Below are positions 51,224 to 64,000 of a stretch of DNA of 64,000 nt, in pieces (positions within the stretch are counted from its first letter, which is position 1; every line of letters starts with the position of its first letter). The position numbers and the translations under genes are program-made. This stretch comes from Anoplopoma fimbria. Taxonomy: Eukaryota; Chordata; Actinopteri; Perciformes; Anoplopomatidae. The notes beneath the pieces were generated by a model. The model saw nothing but the letters and a program-made list of their open reading frames with translations. It did not search any database and was not told where the DNA came from. The stretch lies in NCBI RefSeq assembly GCF_027596085.1, contig NC_072462.1:18223421-18287420 (forward strand), read 5' to 3'.

Positions 51224-54200
51224 CTGCAAAGGGCAGATAGGGAGAAGATGTGTGTCAGTAGCAGAGTTTTGATAAAAGAGGAGGGCAGGAAACTGGAGGA
51301 AAGCAGACGGCAATCGGAACAAACAAAATAATAACAAGATGGAAATAAGTTGGGAGTCAGAAGGAATGAAAAAAGTAGCAAGAAAAAGCAAAAATAAAAC
51401 CATGGAATGGTGTGAAACAACTGGAAAGTACAAAAAAGGGAGGAAATGAAGACAGTGAGACGCTGAAGGGAAGGAGACATGAGGATGAGAGTGAAAAGAG
51501 AAGATGGAAAGAGAATGATGAAAAAATAGAGCAGAAACAGGAAATAAGAAGCTTGTTAAAGAAGGTGGAAAGAGGGAAAGATTGAGGTAAACAGAAGGGA
51601 AATGGTCTTTACCTTCCATTAGGGAGAAGGACTAAAAAAACAGCAGCTGAGAATTCAGCTGTACATTTTAATCAAGTTTTAAAAAACATCCAACACAAAT
51701 GTTGTAGGCCTACATGTAGAGGATGGTTCTGTTCTATTACATGAAGATGTTGCTGCGGGATATGCAATTTTTTAGCATCATATCCCTCATCTCACAGACT
51801 GATATGAAACTAATCGCTATTGAGATTCATTCTCACATCCACATAGAACCATGATGTGGCAAAAAAAGCAATTTATTTCTTCCCCTTGCAATATGGAGCT
51901 TCTCTTGCAGAGATTGTCAGGGCCAAGACAATAATTTTCTTGCAGCTGATGGAGATGCAAACAAAGCAGAAAAAACAATGAATGCCAAATAAAATCCTCT
52001 AAACTTGTTTGATTTCCTGAGCGCTAGGTTTGATCAAGCTGGTGCCTCTTCCGCAGGTGTTCTTTGTCACAGTCAAAACCCGATGCAACACCTTTTCTAA
52101 CAATCGCGCGGATATGCATGCTGTCTTGAAAAATACAATTTGCACTTGATAATCTGGAAGGGGCTCATGTAGGTAAATATTCGTGTTGTTTAACTTCTTT
52201 AGATGGCAGTAAAAGCAAAAGTTAAAGGAAATTCAGGTTTATATATGTGTATTTTGGGCTTTAGACTAAAGTTACGTTTAATGTATACCCTACAATTTTG
52301 AGTGTTTGTTGTTTGGTTGTCACACAATTAAAACAAGCTTGGAGAGAGCCCAAACCGAGCAGGAGGAAGGGGGGTGTCGGGGGTAAGATCCAAGGTTTTC
52401 CTTGAACATATTTTGGCCAGGCCTCTATTTAAAACTCCCCCAACTCCCCCCTTATGTGTTCGTACTTCAGACGCTAGCCTCACTTCAAAGTGCAGATTTA
52501 AGGACCCACTCTGGAAGAAAAGTATCAGAGAAAAATGTTTGGGAAGCTGAAAATCAGTGTGGATGAAAACAGCTTTATAGCAATTCTGGGTCAGGCAAAA
52601 AAAAAAAAAGACCTTTTCTGTTTCAATTGGTAATGTTCTGAATTATACTAAATATGTTTCCCAATGCCACTGAGAAGCTTTGGGACGGGGCGATCAGAGG
52701 TGAATGTTGGTGTGAATCTGGCCACGCAGTGAGTGATATAATTCTGTTTGAACACAGAGGAATTATTCAGGTATAATGGGGTTTAGTACTTCACAGTTGG
52801 TGGTGGTTCTTTGTGATATTGTTCACACTGTTGAACCTTTCTGTTACTTTATATACCAATTATTTACATAAAGCACATCCATAACACTTCCCAAATCCCT
52901 TGAAGTCAATAATGAATTTATCGTACTACCACATAGCTTAATCTTCTGTGCCGTGGATCCCCATTGTTGTCAAACCCCCCCCCCCCTCAAACAGTGCAAC
53001 ATATTTATTCATTCTGATAAACATGGGCAGGGCAGTTCATTTTCAGATGAAACATACACTGTCCTGCTGACTTAAATACTCAGTAGAGCACTAAATGTGT
53101 ATTACTCTGCGGCTGAAAATAGTCCCCAACAAACGCAATATTATTCTTTCCTGTTTGAACAATGCTGAGCAGCAGGCAGAATCTGTAAATTGAAAAATAT
53201 TTTAGATTTTTTCTTTCAATAAGTCCCCAGTTGGATTTGTACTGGGAATGCTGCGGTTCATGGTCCATGTGTTAACCCCGAATTCATAGGGGCACATTTA
53301 ATGAAATGTGTTGACTGTAATACAAATATAACATAATGCAAGCCTTGTCCTTTAATGTTCATTGGCCAGCGTTTAAAGAGATCAATTACAATGTATATTT
53401 GTAATGTATATGGAACATTTCTCCCACACTCTCATTACCCTCCCTCTCTATCCCATCATCCCCCAACAATCCCCACTCCACATTTATGTATAAATAAGTT
53501 TAGAATTATAAACAGTTCTATATTTACATTGTTTTGTACTGTAGGAAACCCAAATCCAAACCACAAGAAGGGATTTATCAAATATCCAAAATCAAACGCA
53601 TTGCCAAATATTCCTGCAAGATTAGTCGAGACAACATAACCAAGTAAAAGATAAAATAGCTGATACACGAGAAACATTATGTTTGCACTTTTGAAACCAT
53701 GTTTTCATATGGGGTGCCGTTTACAAAATTCTAGGCTAATTTTCTGCACTTTGAAATCCATTTCCTGTTTATCAAAGTTAAACATCAAAAGCAAAACGGA
53801 GGAACTGCTGGGAGCAAACATCTCCCACAACCCATACTGTAGATCCTGAAATTTAGTCCTAGATGTAACTTATATTTAATGTTGTACTGTATGTTACTTT
53901 TAGGTTAATGGCCGTAGACCTTGAATATCGGTCACTTGCCGACAACCAACACTCTTTTCCTTTCTAAGACAAGAAAATCCAAGGAATTGAGAGTGCTATG
54001 GAGCCACAGTGGGATGCCTGACAATATGCTGGGCTCAGGAGTAGTGACTGCAGTGATTTTGTGGTTTACGCTTATGGTGTACAATTACAGCCAAATCAAT
54101 TGCTATACAATGAAGCTGCAAACAATCAGAGCTTTAGTGCTGAATACTACAATACAGCTCCCCTCGACTCCCTATTCACCCTATCTTTTTCTATTGTCTT

Positions 54201-55779
54201 TATTATTGTGTATTTTCTTGTCTTTGCTCTTTTTTTCCTTTTCCTTTCCACCCCCCACTTTTAACTTAATCCTCTGGCTCAGCTGCAGTGCAACGTTGTT
54301 CCCAATAGAGGGCAGTTCGACTCCCTCTCACCCTCAACCTTTTACCCAGCGTGTGTTTGGGATGATGAATGTCTGCAGCCCACTGGTCGGAGAGGTCAGC
54401 CTTTTTCCTCCATGTCTCATTAGAAACATAACTGCAACGTGTGCCCTTTTCTCAGCGAGATTATCATACAATTCAATACTCTCCCTGGCAACTATCACTT
54501 CTCCCCAGAGATGGAGACAAAACGCTAAGCGGAAACAGGGTTAAAGGGGCTACAATAAAAGCAAAATGCCTCCTGGGATCAGAGAACTGACTCTGCCACT
54601 ACCGTACAAAAGCGGATAGTGACAATGCCCCGGCTTTGCAGCAGTTTTGTTGTGGTTAAATGAGGTGGAAAATCGGTCATGTCATTTTGAGGAGGCTATT
54701 GAGGAGGTATCTCCGTTTGTCAGTCCTATTGTTGGGTGTGAAAGCATAAACAGAAGAAGGTAAAATAATCCACTCAGAGGAAAATACGCGCAGACTTTCA
54801 ATTCTGTAAGATACATTTCAAACCCTCCCTTGTAGTAACAAAGGGGCTCTGAGCGGGAGGAAGTGGAGTAACAGCAAGAAAAAAATGACAAGAGTGAAAT
54901 TCCTTTTGTTCAGAAACAGGGAAATGAAAGTGGAGCTAAGCGACACAAAAGCCCTGTTAAACATGCAGCCATGTTTTTACTCTTTTCACTCTTAACACCT
55001 CCATGGGTATCTGGCTCTGAGAAAAGGTAGAGAAAGAAAGAGTCTGCTGTCTTTTTTAGAGACCCGAGGGGGTTCCTTTCATGCGTAGAGCAGTGATTTG
55101 GTTAGCGCTGACAACAATGATACATCAAAGACCTGAATCTATTTCAACCTAGTGTATCGACAGCGAGTCCAACAGTAGAGAGAGGGAGAGACAGCTTGTA
55201 TGTCTGTACAGTAGTAGGTGTTTATATTCACTAAAAACCTAAAACATCTCAGTTCAGGTGAAAGTGGTTATATTTGTGTTAATCATGGGAGCCACAAGAC
55301 AACGGGATTCAACCAGTGTGAGGAGATGATGTTCAGAAACTTGCTGGCTTGGCCATGACCGCACTTTTTGTGTGGTCAGATTTCTGTGGTATATTTTCCT
55401 GCCAATGAGAACTAGTTTGTTTGATTTGCTGAGGATGGGATGTTTGTGACCTTGCACAAACACAATTTTCAGTGTGTGTTTTGACTCTGGGTCAGATGAA
55501 TAACAGATGAGGACATCTGCAAGAAAGTGCCTTCCAGGAAAGATTATGTTATGATGCATACCAGTGACTCCTGCCAACACTCAAAGACTGAAGACATTTT
55601 TCTCATTCTATATTACTCGCGTTGTTGCTGTTAATCCATCCGCAGATGGTATATTTTGCCATAGCCAGTTAATGTTTGCTGCTGGCAATCTTGGCATTTT
55701 ACACTAATTATATATGTTCACTGTAAGATGCTTTCGAATGTCAGCAAACAATACTCATCACTGTTTCCTGGAACTCAAC

Positions 55780-55848
55780 TGACTTCTTTGAATTGCTTGT
55801 CTTGTCCAAAATTCACAGATATTCAATTTAAAATGATACAAAACAATT
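55780..55848 (+). repeat. hAT-like element, GGGCTGCAACTAA family, copy 5 (fragment)
   Basis: Contains tttgaattgcttgtcttgtc and acagatattcaatttaaaat, the internal segment of the family. Confidence 0.4.
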
Positions 55849-58800
55849 ACATACATACCTCAAAGGCTGGGATGTGTGATTTTTTGGTAGCATTTTAGCT
55901 TAAAAAATTGACATTGATATTCATTTTCTGGTGATAGAACTGTTTATGTACTTTTTTTTTTTCTTTCAACAAGTAGACTTTTTGGTGCAGACAGGTTAGC
56001 AACAGGAAAATGTAAATCTACGGAGAAATTGTATGGACAACTGTATGCAGAGTTGCCTTCGAAGTAAGTTAATATTGACATGCAAGATTAGCAGCAATTA
56101 GGTAGGTGAGACAGTGGGCGTGGTGAGTGACTCCTTCTGGCCATCTGCCTTCACAGAAAGATCCATCTCCTGCTTTGATCTTGCCACTGTTAGCTAAATC
56201 TTAATATTCCAATCTAATAAAAGTGTACAATCTTAATTAGCAATTATTTCATAATACTATATATGGAGAAAGAACTAGAAGTGGCGCTCATACACTTTAT
56301 TTAGAACCAATGCTTCATTGAATTTTGGGGTGATGTTGAAGGGTCTAAAATTGGAATCTCTGAAAACTGAGCACTACCTTCTTCTGCTTATTTCTTCATG
56401 TTTTATTTGAGAAATTAAACTGGTGAGTGTTAATGGTTCTTCCGAAGTTTTCTCAAGGAAGGAAAACAGTTATTGCTCATAGTTATTTTCGTAACCGCAA
56501 CATTAATAGAAACGTTGCAAACTTTGGGTAATCAGTATAATTAAATGAATATGTGAAGATTACAAGTTTTACTTCTGCAGTGACTTCCTGGAGTTTCCAC
56601 AGCCTCACAGTGGTGATAAGAAAGTCACTGTGCCAGGAGAAAAATAGTTCCAGTGTGAAACTTCCCGTAAATCTGCAGCTTGCTGATTTTATATCAGCCT
56701 TTTTTTGGAATAAACAAATAAGATATGACAAGTTAGTTGGCAAGATTTAAAGCTGAATTTAAGTTTTTTTCATTCTTCTTACTTTTTACAAAGCCGGGCT
56801 TACTGTTTCCTGTGCTTCTCAGCTTTTATATGTACATGGCATTGATTTTATCTCGGCTCACGAAAGTGACTAAACACACTTCCAAAACGTGTTGAACTAT
56901 TCCTTTAACGGCATTCTCACTGTGCAGAGTGGATGTTTTGGTTAGACGTAATTACTGTTCTTTCTTGCTCTCTGAGTGCCCTGTATGAGGTGACACAGAT
57001 GATTTGCTTTTGCAGCTGTTTTAATTATTTGTAGTTCGCTTACCCTCCAGCTGTGCTGCTGAGTGCTTTTCTGTATTTAGAGTCCGATGTCTCTAAAACA
57101 AATACATTTTGATTCTAATTGGTTCGAAGCCCTCACGGGAAAATTGGATGATATCTTCAATGAATGAAAGCTTTTGCCAGCAGGAGCTCCATCCTCTGCT
57201 TACTACAGTGTAGTTATAAAGGTCACTGCACATTAAAAATGGAGACTACCTGTGACTACTGTAGTTCCTCCCCAGTGTGTGCGTAATGAGGTCATTTAGC
57301 CTGATGTGGGCTAGTTGGGGGTCATTGGAATATAATGATTAATAAATTAGGATCTGGTGTAGCAGAAACTATATTTTATGTGTGTGCATCCCAAGGGAGT
57401 CCAGGCTCCTCTCTAATGAGTTTCACTATCTCAGGTCTAATATCGCTCCCCGATGATGCTAATGAGATCCTATTCAAACCAGCAGTACTCCCTTCTCTGT
57501 CGCACCGATGAACAGCTTACCTGAGATGCAACTGAACGTGATAGTTTGGAGATTGGTTGTTACAGGCAAGTTATTCAGGGCCGTCGGAGTTCCTCTGGGG
57601 CTTGGGAGGTTTGATGAAGCAGGGAGGAGTGGCAGAGAGAGAAACAGACCGCAGAGTAAAACTAAATGTTCTAAAATCTCTCAAAATTGTGTGTGAATGA
57701 TCATGACTTATTCATTGCGAAACGACCGAGACGAGCGACATTCTTCCCCAAAGACAGCTCAGTGAGCCGCGTCACAGTTGTTAGTATTGCATGTATGGGG
57801 CTCATAAAACAATCACACAAACTTCCTAACCTTGTGCTGTCTGGGAGCTGGACTGGTTGCTCTCAATCCAGGGAAGCCTATTTCATCTGTGTGGACTGGA
57901 CGCGTTTATGGAGCGATAAACATTGACATATGACAGACAGATAATGAAAGAGATCATAAAATGAAACCATGTCAAGAGGCAGATCAAACGTAAAATAACC
58001 AATTTATGTATGCTGGAGATTTCCCCCAGGATCTATCCAACCTGCGACGTCAGCACTGGCCCTGTCAGTACAGATGAGTTTGCTTTCACAGTAGGCCTGC
58101 AGAGTGCAAATGCGGCAGGGGTGCAGAGGGTGAAAAAAACTGAGAGAAATTGTGCAGTTCTTCTACTAAATTGCCTTTTTTGGTCTGTCTCTTCTTCAAT
58201 ATTTTCTGAAATTATCCTCCTCTTTTTTTTCTGTTGCTGCTGCACATTGCCCCTTCAACTGCCTACTGGTCTGTTTTCTTTCCTTCTCTGGGCCATATTT
58301 TCCCTATATTCCTCTCAAACGGTGTGTGAAATGAGAGGATTCGGGCATCCTGCATGAAACAGATGCGGCTCCGTGCATCAACCAATCAAAAGGCAGTGTC
58401 GCCACTCTGCACTGTATCGCAGCACAAGCCAATAAGAGCCTAAATATGTGGCCGACAAAACACACACATTTCCCGGAAATTGGAGATGTTAGCATGGTGC
58501 AAACGCTCTACCGTGACCTCATCTTTTAAGAGTTGAAGCCAATGCAGATCATCACCATGATGTCATAGCAGTGAGTGAGCTCTTTAGTTTTACCCATATG
58601 ACCAAAATCACGAGTTCAAATTTGATGCATTAAATTGGTATTTACGCAGTGTCTCAGCAATAGTTTTCTTTAAAGAAATCTGGGAAAAATAGTATTAGTA
58701 TCATAGCAACAGGGTGCCTGAAAATGTATTTGAATTGATCTCAGAAATAAAAAAAAAAAAAGAGAGAAACTTCAAATGAATGTTTCAACCTCCTCAAAAT

Positions 58801-59037
58801 GAAAACCTCAAACAAAGATGGCAAAAGACCCTCACCATCAAACACCGATGCTTTGCACCAACGATCCTGTCTCATAAATGTTCGGTTAAAATGCAACTAA
58901 ACCTAAATGCAGCCCACATTATATTTTTTATCAACATAACAGGGTTTGTATTGACAACAAAACATGATTATACTGAACAGACCTGCAAGACATTCATTGT
59001 CAAGAACTTCCATTTTTTTAATCCGTCCATCACTTTT

Positions 59038-59352
59038 GTCCGGACTGAAATACCTGAACAACTATTGGACGGATTGCTGACATTTTTTACAGATACATTA
59101 TTCGTGGTGCCAAGAGGATCAACCTTACTGACTTTAGTGACCCATGACTTTTCCTCTGTCAAACTTTTTCTTTTCCTTTTCCTCCTTTTCCTCTCCTGTC
59201 ATCATCTGGTGGAAATTTTGATTTCTCCAGTATTTCGGTTGATGATCAAATGTCTGCAAAACGAATGACATTTCCATCAGTGTTAGCTAGAAAATGTCTG
59301 CACGCTAACATGCTAAAATAAGATAGTGAACATGGAAAACCTTTAACATGCT
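59038..59352 (+). repeat. Dispersed teleost repeat, GCTAACATGCT family, longer copy
   Basis: Contains caactattggacggattgct, accttactgactttagtgac, catcatctggtggaaatttt, gtctgcaaaacgaatgacat and gctaacatgctaaaataaga. All follow the order of a repeat I recall from many perch-like fish loci. It is in reverse orientation to the partial copy at 1891-2042. Confidence 0.6.
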
Positions 59353-62300
59353 TAACAGCTGGATGCTGCAGGTGTTATAGAGTCGCTACGAAAGGGAAAG
59401 ATGGGGGAAAAATTTGAAAAAGTCTATGCTGATCCTTAAATGAGGTTGGCCTAACTAACCATCTTGTACTCCAATGGTTTTAGGTCCACAGTAGCCTATA
59501 ATAAGAACACACATTGCCAGTGAACCATTGAATGTAATCCATGTGGCAGTTAGGGTTCCTCAGAAACCAGGCCAAAGCAAATTCTGAACAGATTTTATTG
59601 GAGACGGGGATGTTCACAAAACATTCACAGTTTCAGTGTTAAAAAAAAAAAGAAAGCATCCCTCATATGGTCTCGCTGATATGCTGTGAAGGTTTGCATG
59701 CATTTGAAATAACACTGATTATAAATTGCAATCAGGGAATACCACAGCTAGTTTGTATGAAAAAAAATGCTTTTAACCTCTGAAAAGAGAAATAAATGCA
59801 GCCTAAATAAACCCTTTGAACATAAGTGTTTACTTTTACCTCTGAGTCAGCTACACTGAAGTGCGAGATTAAAGAATTTGCGGAGAAGGGAAGGGGAGAG
59901 GGGAGGGGGAGAGGGGAAACTTGTTTTTCTTCCAGTTACTGTGAATATATAATATCTCAAACGAGTGGACTCCTTGATAATCAATTTGTTGAGAGCCCTC
60001 ACATAGCCTGCTTGATAGCCACTCAGTACCACCATCACCTTTTGACTTTTGTGCTCTAAACTGCTCTCAAGGGTCAGCTGGTGGTTACGAGCCATGCACG
60101 CTCCAGACAGTGATTACAATACAGCACAATCCATCAGCGTATAGACTTCGTCTTCTATCCTCATATTGATTCCTGTGAGCTGTAGGTATGTTAGTTAAAT
60201 TCTCCAGAGGGCTATGGGGCTCATCCTCTTATCCTGGACAATAAGATCAACTCAGTGTGACTGGCTCATCTCCCCCCTTGGAGTTTTTAGCTCCTCACCA
60301 GAGATGACACCTCTTCCTTTCCTCATTACTCACATATCTACACAAAGGATTAGATCGCGTTTCTCTTTACATTATTTGCCTCTCAGTTGCTGGCTAATGC
60401 TGTTGAATCTCACTTTAGGATTTGTGTATTGCGGCCTGATCGAACTTGGGAGTTTTTTCTTTTATATTTCTGTCTTTTCTTCTCTCGTAATGCTTTTGGC
60501 TTACCCACTTGCTTTACCCCCCACTTTTTTTTCCCTCTTTCTTTGAATCAATCTTCCTCTCAATGTGCCATAAAGTTGTTATAACAGAGGAGATTTGCCA
60601 TGTAATCACCCCATGTGTCCTTTTTCCACTTGTCTTGCCTTTTCTGAACTTCAGTTGACATATGTAGTTGTAGCATCTACACAGAAAAGGCCAAACAGAG
60701 CACTTAAACGACTGAAAAAAGTATTTTTTACCCCTGTTCTATACTGCCTCTGATGTTCTTGACTTTTAGCTAGACAATACAGTGTCTGTTGGTTCTGTCA
60801 ACTTAAAGACAGAGAACCTCAACTAAGTGCTAGCCACAAGAAGTATGAAGTGTTTGACTGATAATTCCTGTAAGAGTCCCTCGTCTCTATTTTAAAAGTC
60901 AGTAAATGTAACTTCTGATGCTGGAAAACAAATTAGAGGCTACAGTGTTTACTTTTGCAGATGGTGGTGCCGTTCTGCATTTGCTCTTCATTAGCAATTC
61001 AGGATTTTTTCTAATGGAAGAGCAGGTCAAATATGGTGAATACAGTCTGGCAAGCGGCAACAACCATGACTGAATGGTAGAGCTAATGAGATGTAGATCC
61101 ATTTGTTGCCATCTAGCTGTGGGCCTCAAAGTGTGACAATGATAGTGTTAAAATGTAGTGAAAATGATTGTGTGTGTTGTGCACACACACTATGTCCATG
61201 TTTTTCTACAGTCCATGGACATGTGTGTTCAAAATTCACAATCACAATATAGTTCCCCTACACTGGAGTGCACAATGTGGATGTAACTTATGAACAAATA
61301 CGATTCCAATGACAACACAATGATTTGAGTGTTAATAAATCCTTTCTAGATACATGGTGATATCATAAGCCCTCTGGCTATCATGTAAATGAAGTGGCAG
61401 TGGGGTGTAGTTCTCTGAGGAACTGTTATTTTCATTAGTGGCGGGGTACTTACTATTAGGTTTTGTGGCACACAGTTATTGTTATCTATGTTAGGTAAAC
61501 ATGTCTATTTAGATTTAAATGTTGGGGCTGTTTTTTACTTTAAATGGCAAGATGTATCCCCGGATGAATAAAGGTTAAAAAGATCAATAATGCATTATTT
61601 GCACTGCTTATTTTTAATAATCAGCTATAGATGGTGATAAGAAAATCTTGTTGTTTTTAAAGTGGTTCCACCACAATTTATTTTGGACTTGCAGGTTCAA
61701 ATCCATGGAATATGCGTCTAATTTGTTAGCAGTCTGGAGCCCTGAAAAAATAATTAAATACAAGGAAGGTTATCTTCAGTCACAAGAGAGTTCTGGTGAA
61801 AAAGTGCTCTTGTATTTGAAAATTCAAAAGAATTGTATTGAAATGTTTTTTTTCTATTCATTTTTTTAGGTTAGCCTGATTTTCTATGATCACATTACAG
61901 AGTGCAGAATAGTTGTACCCCTGCTGCAGTACTCTACGCCTCAGAGGGTTTTTTAGCTGCCTCTTTGTCTAGCCTTTCTTTTCCTCTCCAGTTCTAATGA
62001 GGTCTCCACTTCTCTTTCATCTGAGTTAGGCTTACTCATATTGTTGTCATTTTTGGATGATGATGGGTCATTGTTAGACTTTTTAATCTCACACTTTGTT
62101 TCACTTGTTTCTGACAGTGAAAAATCAATGACAGTAGCACTAAGTTTCCACAGTGGAAGGCATTTTGTGTTTATCTTCTATTTTTTAGCGTCAATGGCTC
62201 AATAAACTCTTAATTCATTTTTTTCAAAATTGTAACTAACTAATGGAGCTTTAAGCTTGGTTTGGATTGTTTATATTACATACTTTTAAATCATCTATGT

Positions 62301-62910
62301 AACTATTGTATGTGCAGCCTTCACCAATGTATGCTACCTTGAAACGATCCATTTTCATCAGTGACAACGGCCTAATTTGTTTCTGCAAATCTCCCCCTCT
62401 TCCTCTATCTCACACACTCCGAGGTACAAATAAATATAAAAACAGGCAAGAAACCTGCATGCACATGCACACCCCAACAAAAACCTAAATAAACAAACCG
62501 TGTCCTGGTAAGTCTATTAGATTGGTGTATCTGGACAGGGTTAATAAGAATTCTGTCCCCTTTGTGACCCCTTGCTGACCTGGACCCTTACCTCTGCCTT
62601 CTTGCCTCATTAATCCGTCAAGTAAACAGAACCCTCTCCTCCTCACCCTCTGGAAGAGCGAGGGAATTGATGAGAGACGGAGAGGCATGCAGTTCCTTAT
62701 TTTGCTGTCCCCTACATTTCTCTCCATCTGGTGTTAAACACAAAAGTTAGAGAGCTAACGAAAATCTAAGATGATAGCCTAATATGTCTCTCCACTTCTT
62801 ACCTCCACGCCGACACACATACACAAATAAAATAACTGAATGATTATTTCCCAAATTGCATTTAGCCCTTATGATAAAAAAAATGCCTATTTGGCCTATA
62901 AATAAATATA

Positions 62911-62932
62911 TATAAATATATATATATATATA
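62911..62932. repeat. (TA)n tract followed by poly-T
   Basis: A run of alternating TA is followed by a T run that leads directly into the hAT-like element at 62946. Confidence 0.8.
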
Positions 62933-62945
62933 TTTTTTTTTTTTA

Positions 62946-63227
62946 TAGGGCTGCAACTAACAAACACTTTTGTGGTCTATGAAATGTCTTCCAGAGCCCG
63001 AAGTGACGCCTTTGAATCGTTGGATTTGACCCACCATGATCATAAAACCCAAATTTGTTAAATTTAAAACATGACAAAGAACAGCGACAAATGCTTACAC
63101 TTGAGTAGATGAAACCAGCAAATGATTTGTATTTTGGCAATTACTGATTTATGGATTATTAAAATGGTTGCAAATTAAATTCCTTTCAATTGACCCACCA
63201 AATAATCGACTAATCCGTGCAGCTCTA
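62946..63227 (+). repeat. hAT-like element, GGGCTGCAACTAA family, copy 6, full length
   Basis: It starts TAGGGCTGCAACTAAC and ends GTGCAGCTCTA, imperfect inverted ends. Internal phrases ggtctatgaaatgtcttcca, gcccgaagtgacgcctttga and gatgaaaccagcaaatgatt match the family. It carries no coding frame. No clear 8-bp target duplication is visible. Confidence 0.65.
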
Positions 63228-64000
63228 CACTCTAAGCAGCGTGTTTAAGTTGTATGTGAATGTCTGTGTGCTGGAAATCCTTTGACAAGTTCTTGCAGTA
63301 CCTCAAATATGAAATGCACCTCAAAGAGAGCTCTGAAGCATTAACAGGAGGCAGGGATTCAGGGGATGATTTATTAGAAGATGAAGTGGATCAGAGGGTT
63401 TGAGCCGAGGGAACCAAGGCCAATAGGCCTGCCTTATCAAACACCACCAGGCTCCATGGCCAATCTCCAACTGTGGGCAACTCGACCAGTGCTGGCTCTG
63501 GTTGCTGATAAAAGTCAGATTTAGGAACTACAGAGCTTTGTCGGGAGGCAAAGAGACTTCCATTTACTTTTGCTTAAAAAATATGAATATGCTCAATTCC
63601 TAAATGTACACTCAAAGAAACAAGAACACTTTACTGTCTTATCTGTATCCCCAGTTCACTTCAATTTAAACAAGTAAGGAGAGTTTGGACTGTAAAGATA
63701 GAAACAATCATGTCTGGGCTTCCCTCTCTGATATTGGACTAATTACCTCACAACATGGAAATACTATTTTATAAATGTGGCCCCTGAACACAACAGAAAG
63801 AAAAAAAACAACAGTCTGACATAATAGATAACCAAAGAAGTTAACCTCCTGTTGGATTCGAGCATAATTCATCCCTTGGATTAGCCAGTGAGCCAAGGCC
63901 TGATCATAGCCCCAGAGGAACCAATCAAGCATGTTTTACTTCATGCAGGTCAAGGATGTGTAGAATCCACAGTAAATATCTAATTCATGCTGTAAAATGG

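Larger units (their letters stand above)
51224..64000 (-). other. tmem132: TMEM132 intron 3 (partial), no exon seen
   Basis: No frame in this 12.8 kb matches the missing TMEM132 N-terminus. The first 380 bp are strongly pyrimidine-rich on the transcript. Dispersed repeats lie at 55780-55848, 59038-59352 and 62946-63227, and there is a TA tract at 62911-62932. Stretches around 57290-57480 and 63340-63560 have non-repeat character and could be conserved noncoding. Open frames at 53921-54544, 55254-55580 and 58780-59268 match no protein I know. Confidence 0.7.

Noticed and set aside
50977..51619. Long minus-strand frames of 167 and 174 codons upstream of exon 4
   Set aside because: The coding match is confined to 51223-51034. 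The upstream part is polypyrimidine intron sequence giving a low-complexity Phe/Leu/Ser peptide.
53921..54544. 207-codon plus-strand open frame
   Set aside because: The hydrophobic peptide derives from pyrimidine-rich sequence, with no motif and no splice or promoter support.
55254..55580. 108-codon minus-strand frame in intron 3, considered as a missing TMEM132 exon
   Set aside because: The peptide has none of the family's N-terminal motifs and no matching acceptor and donor in phase.
57120..57150. ggttcgaagcc, resembling a tRNA T-arm
   Set aside because: No A box, acceptor stem or cloverleaf can be built around it.

Overview
The window looks like a piece of a teleost fish genome, probably a spiny-rayed (acanthomorph) fish. 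It has spliced vertebrate coding exons with large introns, long CA/TG microsatellites, a Tc1-type transposon of the kind common in fish, and several interspersed repeat families that I recognise from perch-like fish. There are no bacterial or viral genes, operons, CRISPR arrays or rRNA/tRNA genes.

One protein-coding gene dominates the minus strand: a member of the TMEM132 family of neuronal single-pass membrane proteins. Six consecutive exons are present, from 51223 down to 16521. They join in frame with good splice sites to give 708 residues, the C-terminal two thirds of the protein. They carry the late extracellular domains, the single transmembrane helix and the complete cytoplasmic tail. 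By correspondence with family gene structure they are exons 4 to 9. Exons 1 to 3 (signal peptide and N-terminal ectodomain, roughly 390 to 400 residues) should lie beyond position 64000. The sequence fits the TMEM132B/C/D branch better than A or E, but I cannot settle the paralogue by eye.

Layout: 1-128 holds the edge of a probable exon of an unidentified second minus-strand gene. 129-about 15000 is intergenic, with a pogo-like DNA transposon remnant (447-1132), copies of dispersed repeats, and an internally deleted L2-like LINE (about 13010-11132) that keeps an ORF1 esterase fragment. About 15000-16520 should include the TMEM132 3' UTR. 16521-51223 is the gene body. Its introns hold a PIF/Harbinger remnant (intron 7), a 147-bp CA repeat directly beside the exon 7 donor, LINE 3' ends (introns 4 and 5), a decayed LINE ORF fragment (intron 4), many short non-autonomous DNA elements, and one structurally intact Tc1 element with a complete DD34E transposase (intron 4). 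51224-64000 is upstream intron 3 sequence with repeats and no exon that I can support.

I did not find a new multi-gene system. The points most worth following up are the weak exon 7 donor abutting a long UG repeat, overlapping phosphatase- and WAVE-docking motifs in the TMEM132 tail, the apparently intact Tc1 copy, and the unidentified edge exon. Paralogue and repeat-family identities come from memory of the families, not from searches.
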